Of a DNA stretch of 64,000 nt, positions 46,652 through 55,781 are shown in pieces. The stretch is from Deltaproteobacteria bacterium (GTDB taxonomy: Bacteria > Myxococcota_C > UBA6777), in NCBI GenBank assembly GCA_006226375.1, contig SBHC01000077.1:186001-250000 (forward strand), read 5' to 3'. How positions within the stretch are numbered: the stretch's first letter is position 1; every line of letters begins with the position of its first letter. The position numbers and the translations under genes were made by a program. The notes under the pieces are model-generated. The model was not told where the DNA came from. It ran no database searches and saw only the letters and a program-made list of their open reading frames with translations.

Positions 46652-48667
46652 ATGACTGTCTACAATTTGACGCAGAAGCTATTCCAAGATCATTGGGTCG
46701 CTGGAAGTATGGAACCTGGCGAGGAGATTGGAATTCGCATCGACCAGACACTGACGCAGGACGCAACAGGAACGATGGTGATGCTTGCGTTTGAGGCCAT
46801 GGGTTTGGACGGTGTGAAGACGGAAGTGTCTGCGCAATACGTGGATCACAACCTCCTTCAAACCGACTTCAAGAACCCTGATGATCATCTGTTCTTAAAG
46901 TCTGCGTGTGAGCGGTACGGAGTATATTTCAGTCGTGCAGGAGGAGGTGTTTCCCACCCTGTCCACATGAACCGACTGGGCAAACCAGGCAAAACGTTGC
47001 TTGGATCTGACAGCCACACTCCTGCTGCAGGTGCGTTGGGTATGCTCTCCTTTGGTGCAGGTGGCCTGGAGGTTGCGACGGCTATGGCTGGAGAACCATA
47101 CTTCCTGGAGATGCCGGAAGTATGGGGTGTTAAGCTGACGGGACAGTTGCCGCCTTGGGTCAGCGCCAAAGATGTCATCCTTGAGATGCTTCGGCGTCAC
47201 GGCGTGTCTGGAGGTCGCGGCCGTGTCTTGGAATATTACGGACCTGGATTAAACCAACTCTCTGCCATGGACCGCCACGTGATTGCCAACATGGGCACTG
47301 AGTTAGGCGCGACAAGCACCGTGTTCCCTGCGGATGGTGAAGTGGAGCGATTTCTTGCACAGCAAGGGCGTCACGAAGATTTTCGACCGTTCTATGCTGA
47401 TCCTGATTGTCGGTACGATCATTACGAGGAAATCGACCTCTCTTCTCTTGTCCCTCTGTGCGCGAAACCTTCCAGTCCTGGGAATGTTGTCCCTGTTTCC
47501 GAGGAGGCTGGCAAGCCCATCTATCAATCGTACATTGGCTCTTCGGCCAATCCCGGTCTGCGCGACTTCTGGATGGCTGCCTCGATTGTTCAGGGACAGA
47601 AGGTTCATCCACAAGTCTCGTTTGACATCAACCCAACCACCCGTCAGCTCATGCAGAATATGATTCAGACCGGCGCATTGGCTCATCTGATCGCATCAGG
47701 AGGCCGCATCCACCAGACGGGTTGCAACGGCTGTATTGGTATGGGACAGGCTCCCGCCACTGAAGAAATTAGCTTGCGGACCGTTCCACGTAACTTCCCT
47801 GGTCGCAGCGGCACCCAAGAAGACAAGGTGTATCTCGTGAGTCCCGAAACCGCAGCCGCCAGCGCATTGCTTGGAGAAATTACAGATCCACGGACGCTTC
47901 CTGAGAAGCTCGGAATTCATTACCCACACTGGCAGACCCCTCCCCATTTGTACCTGGATACAACGGTATACCAAGAGCCAATGCCCAAGGAAGAGTGTCA
48001 CAAGGTCAGCTTGCGGAAAGGCCCCAATGTGAAGTCGATGCCTGAAATGGATGAGCTGCCCAACTCTTTGGCCGGTCCGGTTCTGTTGAAGGTTGAAGAT
48101 GATGTCTCAACCGATGAGATCATGCCCGCTGGTTCGAGGGTTCTTCCTTTCCGAAGCAACATCCCTGCCATCTCGGATTTTGTCTTTCGCCAGATCGACA
48201 AGAGCTTTCCTGAGCGAGCCAAGTTGGCGATGGAGGAGCACAATGCCTGCTTTGTTGTGGCTGGAGAGAACTACGGACAAGGTTCTAGCCGTGAGCACGC
48301 GGCGATCGCGCCCAGGTTTTTGGGACTCCGTGTCGTCTTGGCCAAAAGCTACGCCCGGATTCATAGCGACAATCTCGCCAACTTCGGGATCCTTGCCTTG
48401 CACTTCGCAAACTCCGATGACTGGGAGAAAATCTCCAGCGGTGACGTCCTTGCGCTGGAAGGCACACATTCCAAGCTTCATCAAGGGGAATTCCTGGTTC
48501 TGAACAAGACCCAAGGTGAGAGCTACAAAGCTGTGTTTCAAGGAAGTGAGCGACAGAAACAGATGCTCCTGGCTGGTAGCCGTATCAATGTGCTCAAACA
48601 GAAACACGCCGAGGGCGCCTCTTCGCATCAGAGTATGGAAAGGAGTCAGCAATGTTACGCAGCGTAA
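46652..48667 (+). CDS. Aconitate hydratase, Aquifex-type
   Basis: 671 residues; GGGAGAGGAGCGAG before the ATG. Converts citrate to isocitrate in the TCA cycle. Order and motifs match the short one-chain aconitase family: QDATGTM, YVDHNLLQTD, GGGVSHPVHMNRLGKPGKTLLGSDSHTPAAGALGMLSFGAGGLEVA, a swivel domain with AGENYGQGSSREHAAI and SYARIHSDNLANFGILAL. Of the three cysteines that hold the 4Fe-4S cluster in other aconitases, two are visible in TGCNGCIGMGQ; at the first site, usually GSCTN, this protein has GSSANPGLRDF. It overlaps the PRC-barrel gene by 16 bases. A homoaconitase or isopropylmalate role is less likely. Confidence 0.85.
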   Translation: MTVYNLTQKLFQDHWVAGSMEPGEEIGIRIDQTLTQDATGTMVMLAFEAMGLDGVKTEVSAQYVDHNLLQTDFKNPDDHLFLKSACERYGVYFSRAGGGVSHPVHMNRLGKPGKTLLGSDSHTPAAGALGMLSFGAGGLEVATAMAGEPYFLEMPEVWGVKLTGQLPPWVSAKDVILEMLRRHGVSGGRGRVLEYYGPGLNQLSAMDRHVIANMGTELGATSTVFPADGEVERFLAQQGRHEDFRPFYADPDCRYDHYEEIDLSSLVPLCAKPSSPGNVVPVSEEAGKPIYQSYIGSSANPGLRDFWMAASIVQGQKVHPQVSFDINPTTRQLMQNMIQTGALAHLIASGGRIHQTGCNGCIGMGQAPATEEISLRTVPRNFPGRSGTQEDKVYLVSPETAAASALLGEITDPRTLPEKLGIHYPHWQTPPHLYLDTTVYQEPMPKEECHKVSLRKGPNVKSMPEMDELPNSLAGPVLLKVEDDVSTDEIMPAGSRVLPFRSNIPAISDFVFRQIDKSFPERAKLAMEEHNACFVVAGENYGQGSSREHAAIAPRFLGLRVVLAKSYARIHSDNLANFGILALHFANSDDWEKISSGDVLALEGTHSKLHQGEFLVLNKTQGESYKAVFQGSERQKQMLLAGSRINVLKQKHAEGASSHQSMERSQQCYAA

Positions 48668-49398
48668 AAGAATTGAAGGGATATACGATCCAAGCCCAAG
48701 ATGGTCCCATTGGATCTTGTCAGGACCTGCTCTTTGATGAACGTGACTTTCAGGTTCGCTATCTTCTTGTAGATACAGGAGAGTGGCTTCCTGGGCGAAA
48801 AGTTCTCATTGCTCCTGTGTTTTGCTACAAGCCGGACTGGAGCACCCAAACCATTCCTGTGGGGCTCACCAAGGAACAGATTCAGGATAGCCCCGAGCTG
48901 TCGGACCATGAGCCCATTTCTCATCAATACCAAAAGCAACACTCCTTGTTCTACGCCCGGTTTCCTGTGACGACCCCGACCATGTCAGCGATGGCGCACT
49001 GGCCGTATATGATGCCGCATGTTGCAACGCCTCCTCGTCCCAAAGCTGACGAAGAAGCGTACGAGGTGGATGGCTTCCTCCGCTCTTGTCGGGAGGTTAT
49101 CGACTATGAGCTGCACACCCCCGATGACAAAGTTGGCTATCTCTATGACTGGATTCTTGAGGATGACACCTGGTCATTGCCATTCTTGGTGTTGGACACT
49201 CGCAAGTGGTTGCCCGGTCACCAAGCTCTGGTCAAGACCAGCGCTGCCAACTATGTTAGCTGGCACGACCATGAGCTGCGTCTGAATATGACAGCTGAAG
49301 AGGTGGAGGAGTGTCCTTCGTACCATCCTAGTCATCCCATTAACCAGCAAGTCGAAACACGACGCTATGACTACTTGGGACGCCCATGTGACCTCTAA
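48652..49398 (+). CDS. Double PRC-barrel protein
   Basis: 248 residues. The ATG lies inside the end of the aconitase gene (16-base overlap) with AAGGAG eight bases upstream, so translation is coupled. Two PRC-barrel domains of about 75 residues are seen: LRSVKELKGYTIQAQDGPIGSCQDLLFDERDFQVRYLLVDTGEWLPGRKVLI and then CREVIDYELHTPDDKVGYLYDWILEDDTWSLPFLVLDTRKWLPGHQALV. The link between them is Pro/His-rich. No signal peptide or membrane helix. PRC barrels occur in photosynthetic reaction centres and RimM and bind protein or RNA. The tie to aconitase is by gene order only. Confidence 0.85.
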   Translation: MLRSVKELKGYTIQAQDGPIGSCQDLLFDERDFQVRYLLVDTGEWLPGRKVLIAPVFCYKPDWSTQTIPVGLTKEQIQDSPELSDHEPISHQYQKQHSLFYARFPVTTPTMSAMAHWPYMMPHVATPPRPKADEEAYEVDGFLRSCREVIDYELHTPDDKVGYLYDWILEDDTWSLPFLVLDTRKWLPGHQALVKTSAANYVSWHDHELRLNMTAEEVEECPSYHPSHPINQQVETRRYDYLGRPCDL

Positions 49399-49706
49399 GG
49401 AAACGTGCCAAATCCTTTGTGCTCGCTCCTCGGCTTGAGCCATTGTCCCTTGCTTATTGCTTAGGATATATGGAGCAAGCTTGTTCTTCTGCCCACCTCT
49501 CTATTGCTTTGTCCCACTCTCACCTTGAAAACGCTTGTCACGAATCTGCTCCAGCTTGGTGTTTAAGACTTAAGTCCTGCTGGACTTGCAATCCCAGGGA
49601 GCTTGGTCTCCCATCGCTTGGAACTTTTTGATCTGCCTACGTTTCTGTTCTCCATTTGTTTGAAAGGTTTCTAGTTCAAGTTCTTCGGAGAGGAGTCGTA
49701 GGTAGT
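49399..49706. other. Intergenic region before the haem-motif kinase with two tandem hairpins
   Basis: 308 bases without a gene. AAGTCC-TGCT-GGACTT (49572-49587) and GGGAG/CTCCC (49597-49612) are back to back, followed by CTTTTTG about 15 bases later. They may end the aconitase-PRC transcript, or belong to the kinase leader. Confidence 0.5.
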
Positions 49707-52286
49707 ATGGACACCACCAGTGTGTGGAATGTTACAAATACGTTCAAAGAGAGACGTGAGTCTACATGTCGAGCAACAAGAGGTTGCGAATCCATCAAGA
49801 GTGTGGACACCTTTCCAAGGATTGGGAGAGCGATCGTGAGCAACAGCAGTGATCAGTGGACATCGATTCCGCCAGCTTCAGAACAACACCCTGCAAAGCC
49901 TTTGTCTCCGAGATCGGCGACTCCTCCTTCTTCAACAGAGGGAGAGACCCATGAATATGGGAGCCCACTTGGTGCTCCTATGTTTACAGAGAACGAGGAA
50001 CTTGCTGCGACACTGGAAGGACCACCTGTTCCCCCGCTGCCTCCCTCTCCTGAATCCAAAGCTATTGAAAAGCAGAACCTGCTAGATGTCCGACGGCACT
50101 CCGCGCAAGAGTTGATGCTCAAGCATACACCTCAATCCATTCGATCGGTCACCGACCGAAATCCTTTGGATGACCTAATCAATGAAACCATCGCCCACAA
50201 CAGCTCGTTGTCTCCTGCTGGTTCTCAGCCGCTGACTCCACCGACGGGCTGGGATCAAACTGTGGCGCATTCGTTGGATAACTCACTGTCAGCAGTTCCA
50301 GAAGAGCCAACTGCGGAAGATATGGAGGATAGCGCGTTGTCTCAAACGTTGCCATCCAAGCCACCTCCACCTGAGTCCGTCCAATCGACCCTCAAGGTTG
50401 CGCCACTCTCCGAGACTCAAAAGTTCACAACTCGCCAAACTACGGGGGTGCGTCGGTACAAAGACGGCATGTATGCTTCCTACTCGGGTGACCGCTATGA
50501 GGCAGACAGCGGTACCTTCAACTCGGTGATCGAGCTTCCTTATCGCTCTCATGAAGTGCTCAAACGTATGGGCAACTATGACTTGCTGGAGAAGCTTGGC
50601 GAAGGGGCGATGGGGATCGTCTATCGGGCCTACTCGGTCTCTCTCTGTCGGATGTGCGCGATCAAGATCCTGAAGATGAACGAGCAGGTCACAGAGGCAA
50701 GCATTGTTCGTTTCCAGAACGAGGCCATGTTGGCCGCTCGTTTGCGCCACCCCAACATCGTCTCAGTGTTTGATTCCGGCGAACAAGACGGACAATTCTT
50801 CTTTGTGATGGAGTACGTCAAAGGGCAGACGTTTACGGATCTCATTAAGGAAGGCACTGAAGAGTCTTTGTGGCGTGGGGTTCAGGTCCTTACCAAAGTG
50901 GCTCGCGCGCTGGAGTATGCTCATCAGTTTGGGATTGTTCACCGCGATCTCAAACCCGACAACATCTTGGTGGACGCCGACGACGAGCCTTATATCACCG
51001 ACTTTGGTATCGCAAAGGGTATGGATCTGGATCTGGGTCTTACACAGGCTGAAAGCATGATGGGCACTCCCTATTACATGTCGCCTGAGCAAGCCAACGG
51101 CGAGATCAAGAGCGTGGGACCACAGAGTGATATTTACGCTTTGGGCGCGACTCTGTACCACCTGCTGACTGGGACGCCCCCTTTTATGGGAGAATCGTTG
51201 TTCCAATTGATCTTTCAGCTTCTCAACAAAGAGCCGATATCCCCGCGTGTTCGAGCCGCCAAGGAGACCGGGCGAACGATTCCTGTGGACCTCGACACCA
51301 TCTGTCTTAAGTGTCTGGAGAAAGAGGTTCCGCGACGGTACCAAACGGCCGCTGAGCTTGCCGATGACATGCAAGCCTTCTTGGATGACCGACCGATCCA
51401 GGCCAGACCCATTGGCACGGTAGAGCGTCTCCAGAAGTTGCTACGGCGGAACCGCAAGGCGTTCGTGGGCGTCGCTCTTGTTGCCAGCGTCCTGTTGCTG
51501 ATGGCTGTCTCGTTTGGTGCCGTGTTGATGTACAACATGGAGCAACAGAGTCAATCCTTACGAAGGCTGGACCGGAAGTCTGCGATTCAACAAGCTTCTA
51601 CGTTGGAGCGTGCAATACGATCGAACATGTTAGAGGGGAGGGCGGATATTGTTCGTGCTCTCGTTGGAAAGTTACGCAAAGACCGTAGCATTGAAGCCAT
51701 TGAAGTGGTCCGACCCGATCGTTCGTTGGCTTATTCGGACCTACGAACCCGCCACGCTGTTGAGAAGCGCCTCTCTGATCCCAAAGTGATGGCTTGGATT
51801 CAGAAGAAGTACCCCAAGATTGTCCCGAAGGTTGGGGAGCTTAAGAGGGTTGCGTTTGTCAACATGGACAACAGCCCCCACAAGGAGCAAGCTCGCTTTA
51901 AGGCCTTCCCCAAAGTGTGGAAGCAGGTAGCGGAAGATGCCAAAGTCAAAACCAGGCTGACTCGCGAGAAAGACATTCCAATGTTGACCGTGCTGTGGCC
52001 GATTCGCAACACGAAGGAGTGCCAAGCTTGCCATGGATCTTCGCGCGGCACAAACGCCTACTCCAAACGCAAAGCCCAGAACTATGTTCGAGCGGTCCTT
52101 GTGGTGAAGCGGTCCCAACAACTCTTGGAGTATCAAATCAATGCGAACCGTTGGGCCACCCTAGGTATTGGGGCTACAACATCGTTTGTTGTGCTCTTTT
52201 TCTTGCTGATCTTTGGCAAGCTCTTCAACATTGGATTGGGCAAAAGGACCTTTGGAAATTCTTCGGAAGAAGAGGGTCTGTCGTAG
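49707..52286 (+). CDS. Ser/Thr protein kinase with periplasmic haem-c-type (CxxCH) sensor domain
   Basis: 859 residues from ATG 49707 (AGGAG upstream); a GTG at 49836 with GGGAG seven bases before it is an equal alternative, and would give 816 residues. A disordered Pro/Ser-rich N-terminal part (to about 285) precedes the kinase domain (about 290-560): LGEGAMGIVYRA, CAIKILK, IVHRDLKPDN, ITDFGIAKG, GTPYYMSPEQ. All are intact. Membrane helix 1 (about 586-609), an outer domain of about 210 residues and membrane helix 2 (about 819-841) follow. The outer domain ends with KECQACHGSSRG, a CxxCH haem-attachment motif, and resembles DUF3365/Tll0287-like redox sensors. Kinase activity may answer to redox state or a gas. 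Sensing is inferred. Confidence 0.88.
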   Translation: MDTTSVWNVTNTFKERRESTCRATRGCESIKSVDTFPRIGRAIVSNSSDQWTSIPPASEQHPAKPLSPRSATPPSSTEGETHEYGSPLGAPMFTENEELAATLEGPPVPPLPPSPESKAIEKQNLLDVRRHSAQELMLKHTPQSIRSVTDRNPLDDLINETIAHNSSLSPAGSQPLTPPTGWDQTVAHSLDNSLSAVPEEPTAEDMEDSALSQTLPSKPPPPESVQSTLKVAPLSETQKFTTRQTTGVRRYKDGMYASYSGDRYEADSGTFNSVIELPYRSHEVLKRMGNYDLLEKLGEGAMGIVYRAYSVSLCRMCAIKILKMNEQVTEASIVRFQNEAMLAARLRHPNIVSVFDSGEQDGQFFFVMEYVKGQTFTDLIKEGTEESLWRGVQVLTKVARALEYAHQFGIVHRDLKPDNILVDADDEPYITDFGIAKGMDLDLGLTQAESMMGTPYYMSPEQANGEIKSVGPQSDIYALGATLYHLLTGTPPFMGESLFQLIFQLLNKEPISPRVRAAKETGRTIPVDLDTICLKCLEKEVPRRYQTAAELADDMQAFLDDRPIQARPIGTVERLQKLLRRNRKAFVGVALVASVLLLMAVSFGAVLMYNMEQQSQSLRRLDRKSAIQQASTLERAIRSNMLEGRADIVRALVGKLRKDRSIEAIEVVRPDRSLAYSDLRTRHAVEKRLSDPKVMAWIQKKYPKIVPKVGELKRVAFVNMDNSPHKEQARFKAFPKVWKQVAEDAKVKTRLTREKDIPMLTVLWPIRNTKECQACHGSSRGTNAYSKRKAQNYVRAVLVVKRSQQLLEYQINANRWATLGIGATTSFVVLFFLLIFGKLFNIGLGKRTFGNSSEEEGLS

Positions 52287-52317
52287 GGCTTTGAAGAGGA
52301 AAGGAGCGGTGGCTTTC

Positions 52318-53706
52318 TCAGCGTCGCTCTAGCTTCATCTTGATGCCATACTTGGGTCGCAGGGTGATGAGAGGCTGTGGGACCACTTTTTGGTTGGGCT
52401 CCAGTCGCATCTTCCAGTGCTGGGCGAGGGAAGCCAAGAGTACGATTGCTTCCATCCAAGCAAACGCCTCGCCGATGCACCGACGTATCCCACCTCCAAA
52501 CGGAAAGTACGCAAACTTGTGGCGTTTGGCCTTCTCTTCTGGCGTCCATCGCATGGGATCAAAGGTCCAGGGGTCGGGGTAGAGTCGCTCATCGTGGTGC
52601 ACTGCATACTGACTGGTTAAGATGGTGGACCCTGTCGGCAAGGTGTACCCCTGAAACTCAAGCGGAGCGATGGACTTGCGACCGACCATCCAGGCTGGAG
52701 GATACATTCTCATGGATTCGCTGAGCACCATCCTGGTGTAAGGAAGGTTCGCCATATCGTCGTATCCAGGAAGTCGTCCCTGGAGAACAGAGTCCAATTC
52801 TTCGTGCAGTTTGGCCTCACACTCTGGATGCTGTGCCAACAGATAAAACGTCCAAGTGAGCGCGTTGGCCGTGGTCTCGTGGCCTGCAAGAAAGAGAGTC
52901 ATCGCCTCATCACGAGCCTGCTGGTCCGTCATTTGGCTGTTGTCTTCCTCGTCATCCACGCTGTGCAGAAGCATGGAGAGCAAGTCCCCGTGGTCTTCTC
53001 CGCTCTCTCTCCGCTCTTGAATGAGCTGGTAAATGAGCTTGTCCAAATCATCGATCGAGCGTTGGAAATTTCGCAGCACAGGGAGAGGGAGTTTCAGCAC
53101 GATTTTGAACAAAAACTGCGGCAACAGCAAGCTAAGCCACCACCCTTGTAGGAGCCTGTCCACGGCTTTGCCGACCTTGGAGGCTTCATCCGAGACATCT
53201 CTGTCAAAGAGCGTCTTGCCCACAATCTGCAGGGTGAGCTTCATCATCTCTTCGGATATGTCGAGGACTTCGCCGTCTTGCCACTTGCGTTGGTAGCTGT
53301 CTGCATAGCTTGCCATCACATCAGCATAACCTTGGATGCGCTGCCGGTGAAAGGCTGGGAGGACCAACCGCCTCTGACGTCGGTGAAAGTCACCCTTGCT
53401 TGTGAGCAAGCCTTCTCCAAGCAGCGGTTTGGTTCGATCGAGCCCTTCGCCCTTGGTGACGTTCTTGTTCTCTTTTTCGAGCAAACGCTGGATGTCGTCG
53501 GGGTCGAACAGTACATAGAACGGCATCTCACCTTGTTTGAAGAAGGCGATATCTCCGTACTCTTCGCGCAATCGAAGATAGTAGGACAATGGATCTTTGC
53601 GTGACTCCATCGTGTTCAGAAAGTTCCACCAGCGCTTGGGTCCAGGTGGAAAGGTTGTGGAGCTGACTTCGCCTTTTGCTGTGGTTGTGTCCTGCGTTTC
53701 CATCAT
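52318..53706 (-). CDS. Cytochrome P450
   Basis: 462 residues. ATG 53706 overlaps the stop of the permease gene (ATGA) and has GAGGA seven bases upstream; the open frame to 53979 runs antisense over that gene and is not used. Class-E-like P450: I-helix AGHETTANALTW, ExxR in ESMRMYPPAWM, and haem-ligand FGGGIRRCIGEAFA with the Cys. The start of the protein has FPPGPKRWWNFL, a Pro-rich hinge, and no membrane anchor. No ferredoxin or reductase gene is adjacent. The last gene of a four-gene operon with PAP2 and ABC genes; substrate may be a lipid or hydrophobic compound, by context only. Confidence 0.92.
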   Translation of the reverse strand: MMETQDTTTAKGEVSSTTFPPGPKRWWNFLNTMESRKDPLSYYLRLREEYGDIAFFKQGEMPFYVLFDPDDIQRLLEKENKNVTKGEGLDRTKPLLGEGLLTSKGDFHRRQRRLVLPAFHRQRIQGYADVMASYADSYQRKWQDGEVLDISEEMMKLTLQIVGKTLFDRDVSDEASKVGKAVDRLLQGWWLSLLLPQFLFKIVLKLPLPVLRNFQRSIDDLDKLIYQLIQERRESGEDHGDLLSMLLHSVDDEEDNSQMTDQQARDEAMTLFLAGHETTANALTWTFYLLAQHPECEAKLHEELDSVLQGRLPGYDDMANLPYTRMVLSESMRMYPPAWMVGRKSIAPLEFQGYTLPTGSTILTSQYAVHHDERLYPDPWTFDPMRWTPEEKAKRHKFAYFPFGGGIRRCIGEAFAWMEAIVLLASLAQHWKMRLEPNQKVVPQPLITLRPKYGIKMKLERR

Positions 53707-55781
53707 TGGGAATCCTCGATGTTGGGGGACGAGGTTGGGGCTGTTTCGGCGGAAGCTTCTGGGGTTGAAGAAGGGGCAGAGGACCGGCTCCGCTCCATCA
53801 TAAAGACACCCAGCCCAAACACTCCGGTCGCGACGACGAGCGCCAACGTTGTGGGCTCTGCTGCAATGGTTTGGAGGGTCTTGGGGGTGGATGGGCTCGA
53901 CAAAAACAAAGCCATCGCGTTGTTCAACGCATGAACCAGGATGGCTGGGATGATGGAGCCAGAGCGATAGCAAATCCAACCCAGCATGATTCCCAGCAAG
54001 GTTGTTGGAAGGAGTCGGTAAATGCTGAGATGGTACGCTCCAAACAGAAACGCTGTGATGACGATGGCTGCGGTGGGCCGCATCTTTTTGAGCAGCGCGG
54101 ACTGTATGAAACCGCGGAAGAGGATCTCTTCACAAATGCCTGGAGAGAGTGAAATCAACAAGAAGAAAAGGGTCCCACTTAGCTTAAAATGACCTTGTGT
54201 AAACATGTCATTCATTTGCTTCTGAAACTCAGCAGCGTTGGGCAAAAACTGCATGGAATATTGGGTGACTGTTACCACCCAAGGTAGCGCTCCAAGTCCC
54301 ATCAGAACCGCAGCGCCCAAAGCCAAGAGCTTGAATCGATGCAGACGAAGAGTGCTCACGACATTGATCTTGCGCCATCGCATAAAGAAGATGGGCGGTA
54401 ACAGAATCAACACCCAGAGGGTCACGGCGAGTCCCATGGCTGGGTGGCTCTTCTGCAAAGGAATACCCACGTAGAACATCAGCAGGAATTGGATGCCCAA
54501 GAGGAAGAGCGCTTCTTGGATGCTCGGTTCGGCTCGTTCGCGCAAACCTTCTGTGTTGAACAGGCCGCGGATGGAGTACTCTCCTTCCCGAAACAAGACC
54601 TGCTCATGGGCAAAGATCTGGGAGGCGAGGTAGAGAGTCACCGCTATCGCAAGCCCCATGGTGACCAACGTGATAGCAAGGTACTGCCCTGTGAGCGTTC
54701 CTCGTAACGTATGCCGGATGGCAAACGACGTATTGACCAAAGGAACCCATGCCGTTCCCAAGCCACCTTTGGACCCAGGGAGGGTCGTCATGAAGATGGG
54801 CAGAAATGCTGCCAAATAGGCGGGTGTAACGAAGTTTTGGGCTTCCTTGAAGGACCTGGCGAGGGAGGCGATAGCTATCATGAACGCGCCTGCAAACGCA
54901 GCAACCAGGAGCAAGAACCCCATAATAGCGAACATGTGGTAGGCTTCCAGGCCCAACGAAAACTTGGCCTTGCTGATGCCTGCGGCCAGTCGGATCCCAT
55001 GGGCAAAGGTAAACCACATGGAGAGGATGTTTAATCCACCTGTTATGGTGGCTATACTTGCGACAGTCAGGTACTTTCCTGCAACAATCTCTATCGGCCG
55101 AAGGGGCGCTGTGAGAAGGGTCTCCAGGGTACCCCGTTCTTTCTCTCCTGCGGTCAGGTCGATCGCGGGATAAAACGCGCCTGTGATTGTCATAATCAAC
55201 AGAAGCAGGGGCAGCATAGTCGAGAGGATGTATCTACCTCTGGCGCGGACCGTTGCAACGTCGGTAGAGCCCATGACAACGGGTAGAATCACAGCCTTGG
55301 GTATCTTCAACCGGATCAGACGTTGCTTAACCAGCTCGCGTTGGTACCACTTAAAGGCTTTAATCACCCTCTGTCGCACGGCACGTGAGCGGTCTTGGGT
55401 GGAGGCGTAGTATACCTGTACTTTGATCTGACCTTCCGGATGCTTGAGGGTCTTGGCTCCCGGACGGACATACAACGCGAGAGCCATGGAGCCATTTCGA
55501 AGCATGCGACGCCAGTTGGACCGTATCGCAAACTTCTTGACGTCGTCGTTGGCCCCCAATCTCTCGAAGAGTGGCTTGGGAAGGTCTTGACCCAACACGC
55601 CAATGAGGAACTTGGTTTTCTTGAGCTTTCGTTGTTGGGCAAACTGCGCCTGGGTCGCGATGATTCCAAACAGAGGGTACATCAAGATGGGGAGCAGGAT
55701 CATCACGATGAACGTGCGCCGATCCCGAAGAGTCTCCAGCATCTCTTTGCGGTACAGGGTCCAAACAATAGGCCATCTCAT
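53703..55781 (-). CDS. ABC-2 permease fused to CPBP (Abi) intramembrane protease
   Basis: 692 residues; the ATG overlaps the ATPase stop (ATGA). Residues 1-400 are a NatB-like ABC-2 permease: TLYRKEMLETLRDRRTFIVMILLPILMYPLFG at the N-terminus, a large outer domain (about 45-170), then five membrane helices with DLTAGEKERGTLETLLTAPLRPIEIVAGKYL. Residues 420-640 are a CPBP/Abi domain with EEILFRGF, FGAYHL and VHALNNAMALF: the two Glu-Arg and two His motifs of the family. The fusion would put a glutamate-type intramembrane peptidase in the exporter. The short Ser/Pro-rich tail is unlike either. It works with the ATPase just upstream. Confidence 0.88.
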   Translation of the reverse strand: MRWPIVWTLYRKEMLETLRDRRTFIVMILLPILMYPLFGIIATQAQFAQQRKLKKTKFLIGVLGQDLPKPLFERLGANDDVKKFAIRSNWRRMLRNGSMALALYVRPGAKTLKHPEGQIKVQVYYASTQDRSRAVRQRVIKAFKWYQRELVKQRLIRLKIPKAVILPVVMGSTDVATVRARGRYILSTMLPLLLLIMTITGAFYPAIDLTAGEKERGTLETLLTAPLRPIEIVAGKYLTVASIATITGGLNILSMWFTFAHGIRLAAGISKAKFSLGLEAYHMFAIMGFLLLVAAFAGAFMIAIASLARSFKEAQNFVTPAYLAAFLPIFMTTLPGSKGGLGTAWVPLVNTSFAIRHTLRGTLTGQYLAITLVTMGLAIAVTLYLASQIFAHEQVLFREGEYSIRGLFNTEGLRERAEPSIQEALFLLGIQFLLMFYVGIPLQKSHPAMGLAVTLWVLILLPPIFFMRWRKINVVSTLRLHRFKLLALGAAVLMGLGALPWVVTVTQYSMQFLPNAAEFQKQMNDMFTQGHFKLSGTLFFLLISLSPGICEEILFRGFIQSALLKKMRPTAAIVITAFLFGAYHLSIYRLLPTTLLGIMLGWICYRSGSIIPAILVHALNNAMALFLSSPSTPKTLQTIAAEPTTLALVVATGVFGLGVFMMERSRSSAPSSTPEASAETAPTSSPNIEDSQ

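Noticed and set aside
53707-53979. N-terminal extension of the P450 frame
   Set aside because: Antisense to the permease-CPBP gene; the ATGA overlap and GAGGA at 53706 give the proper start.
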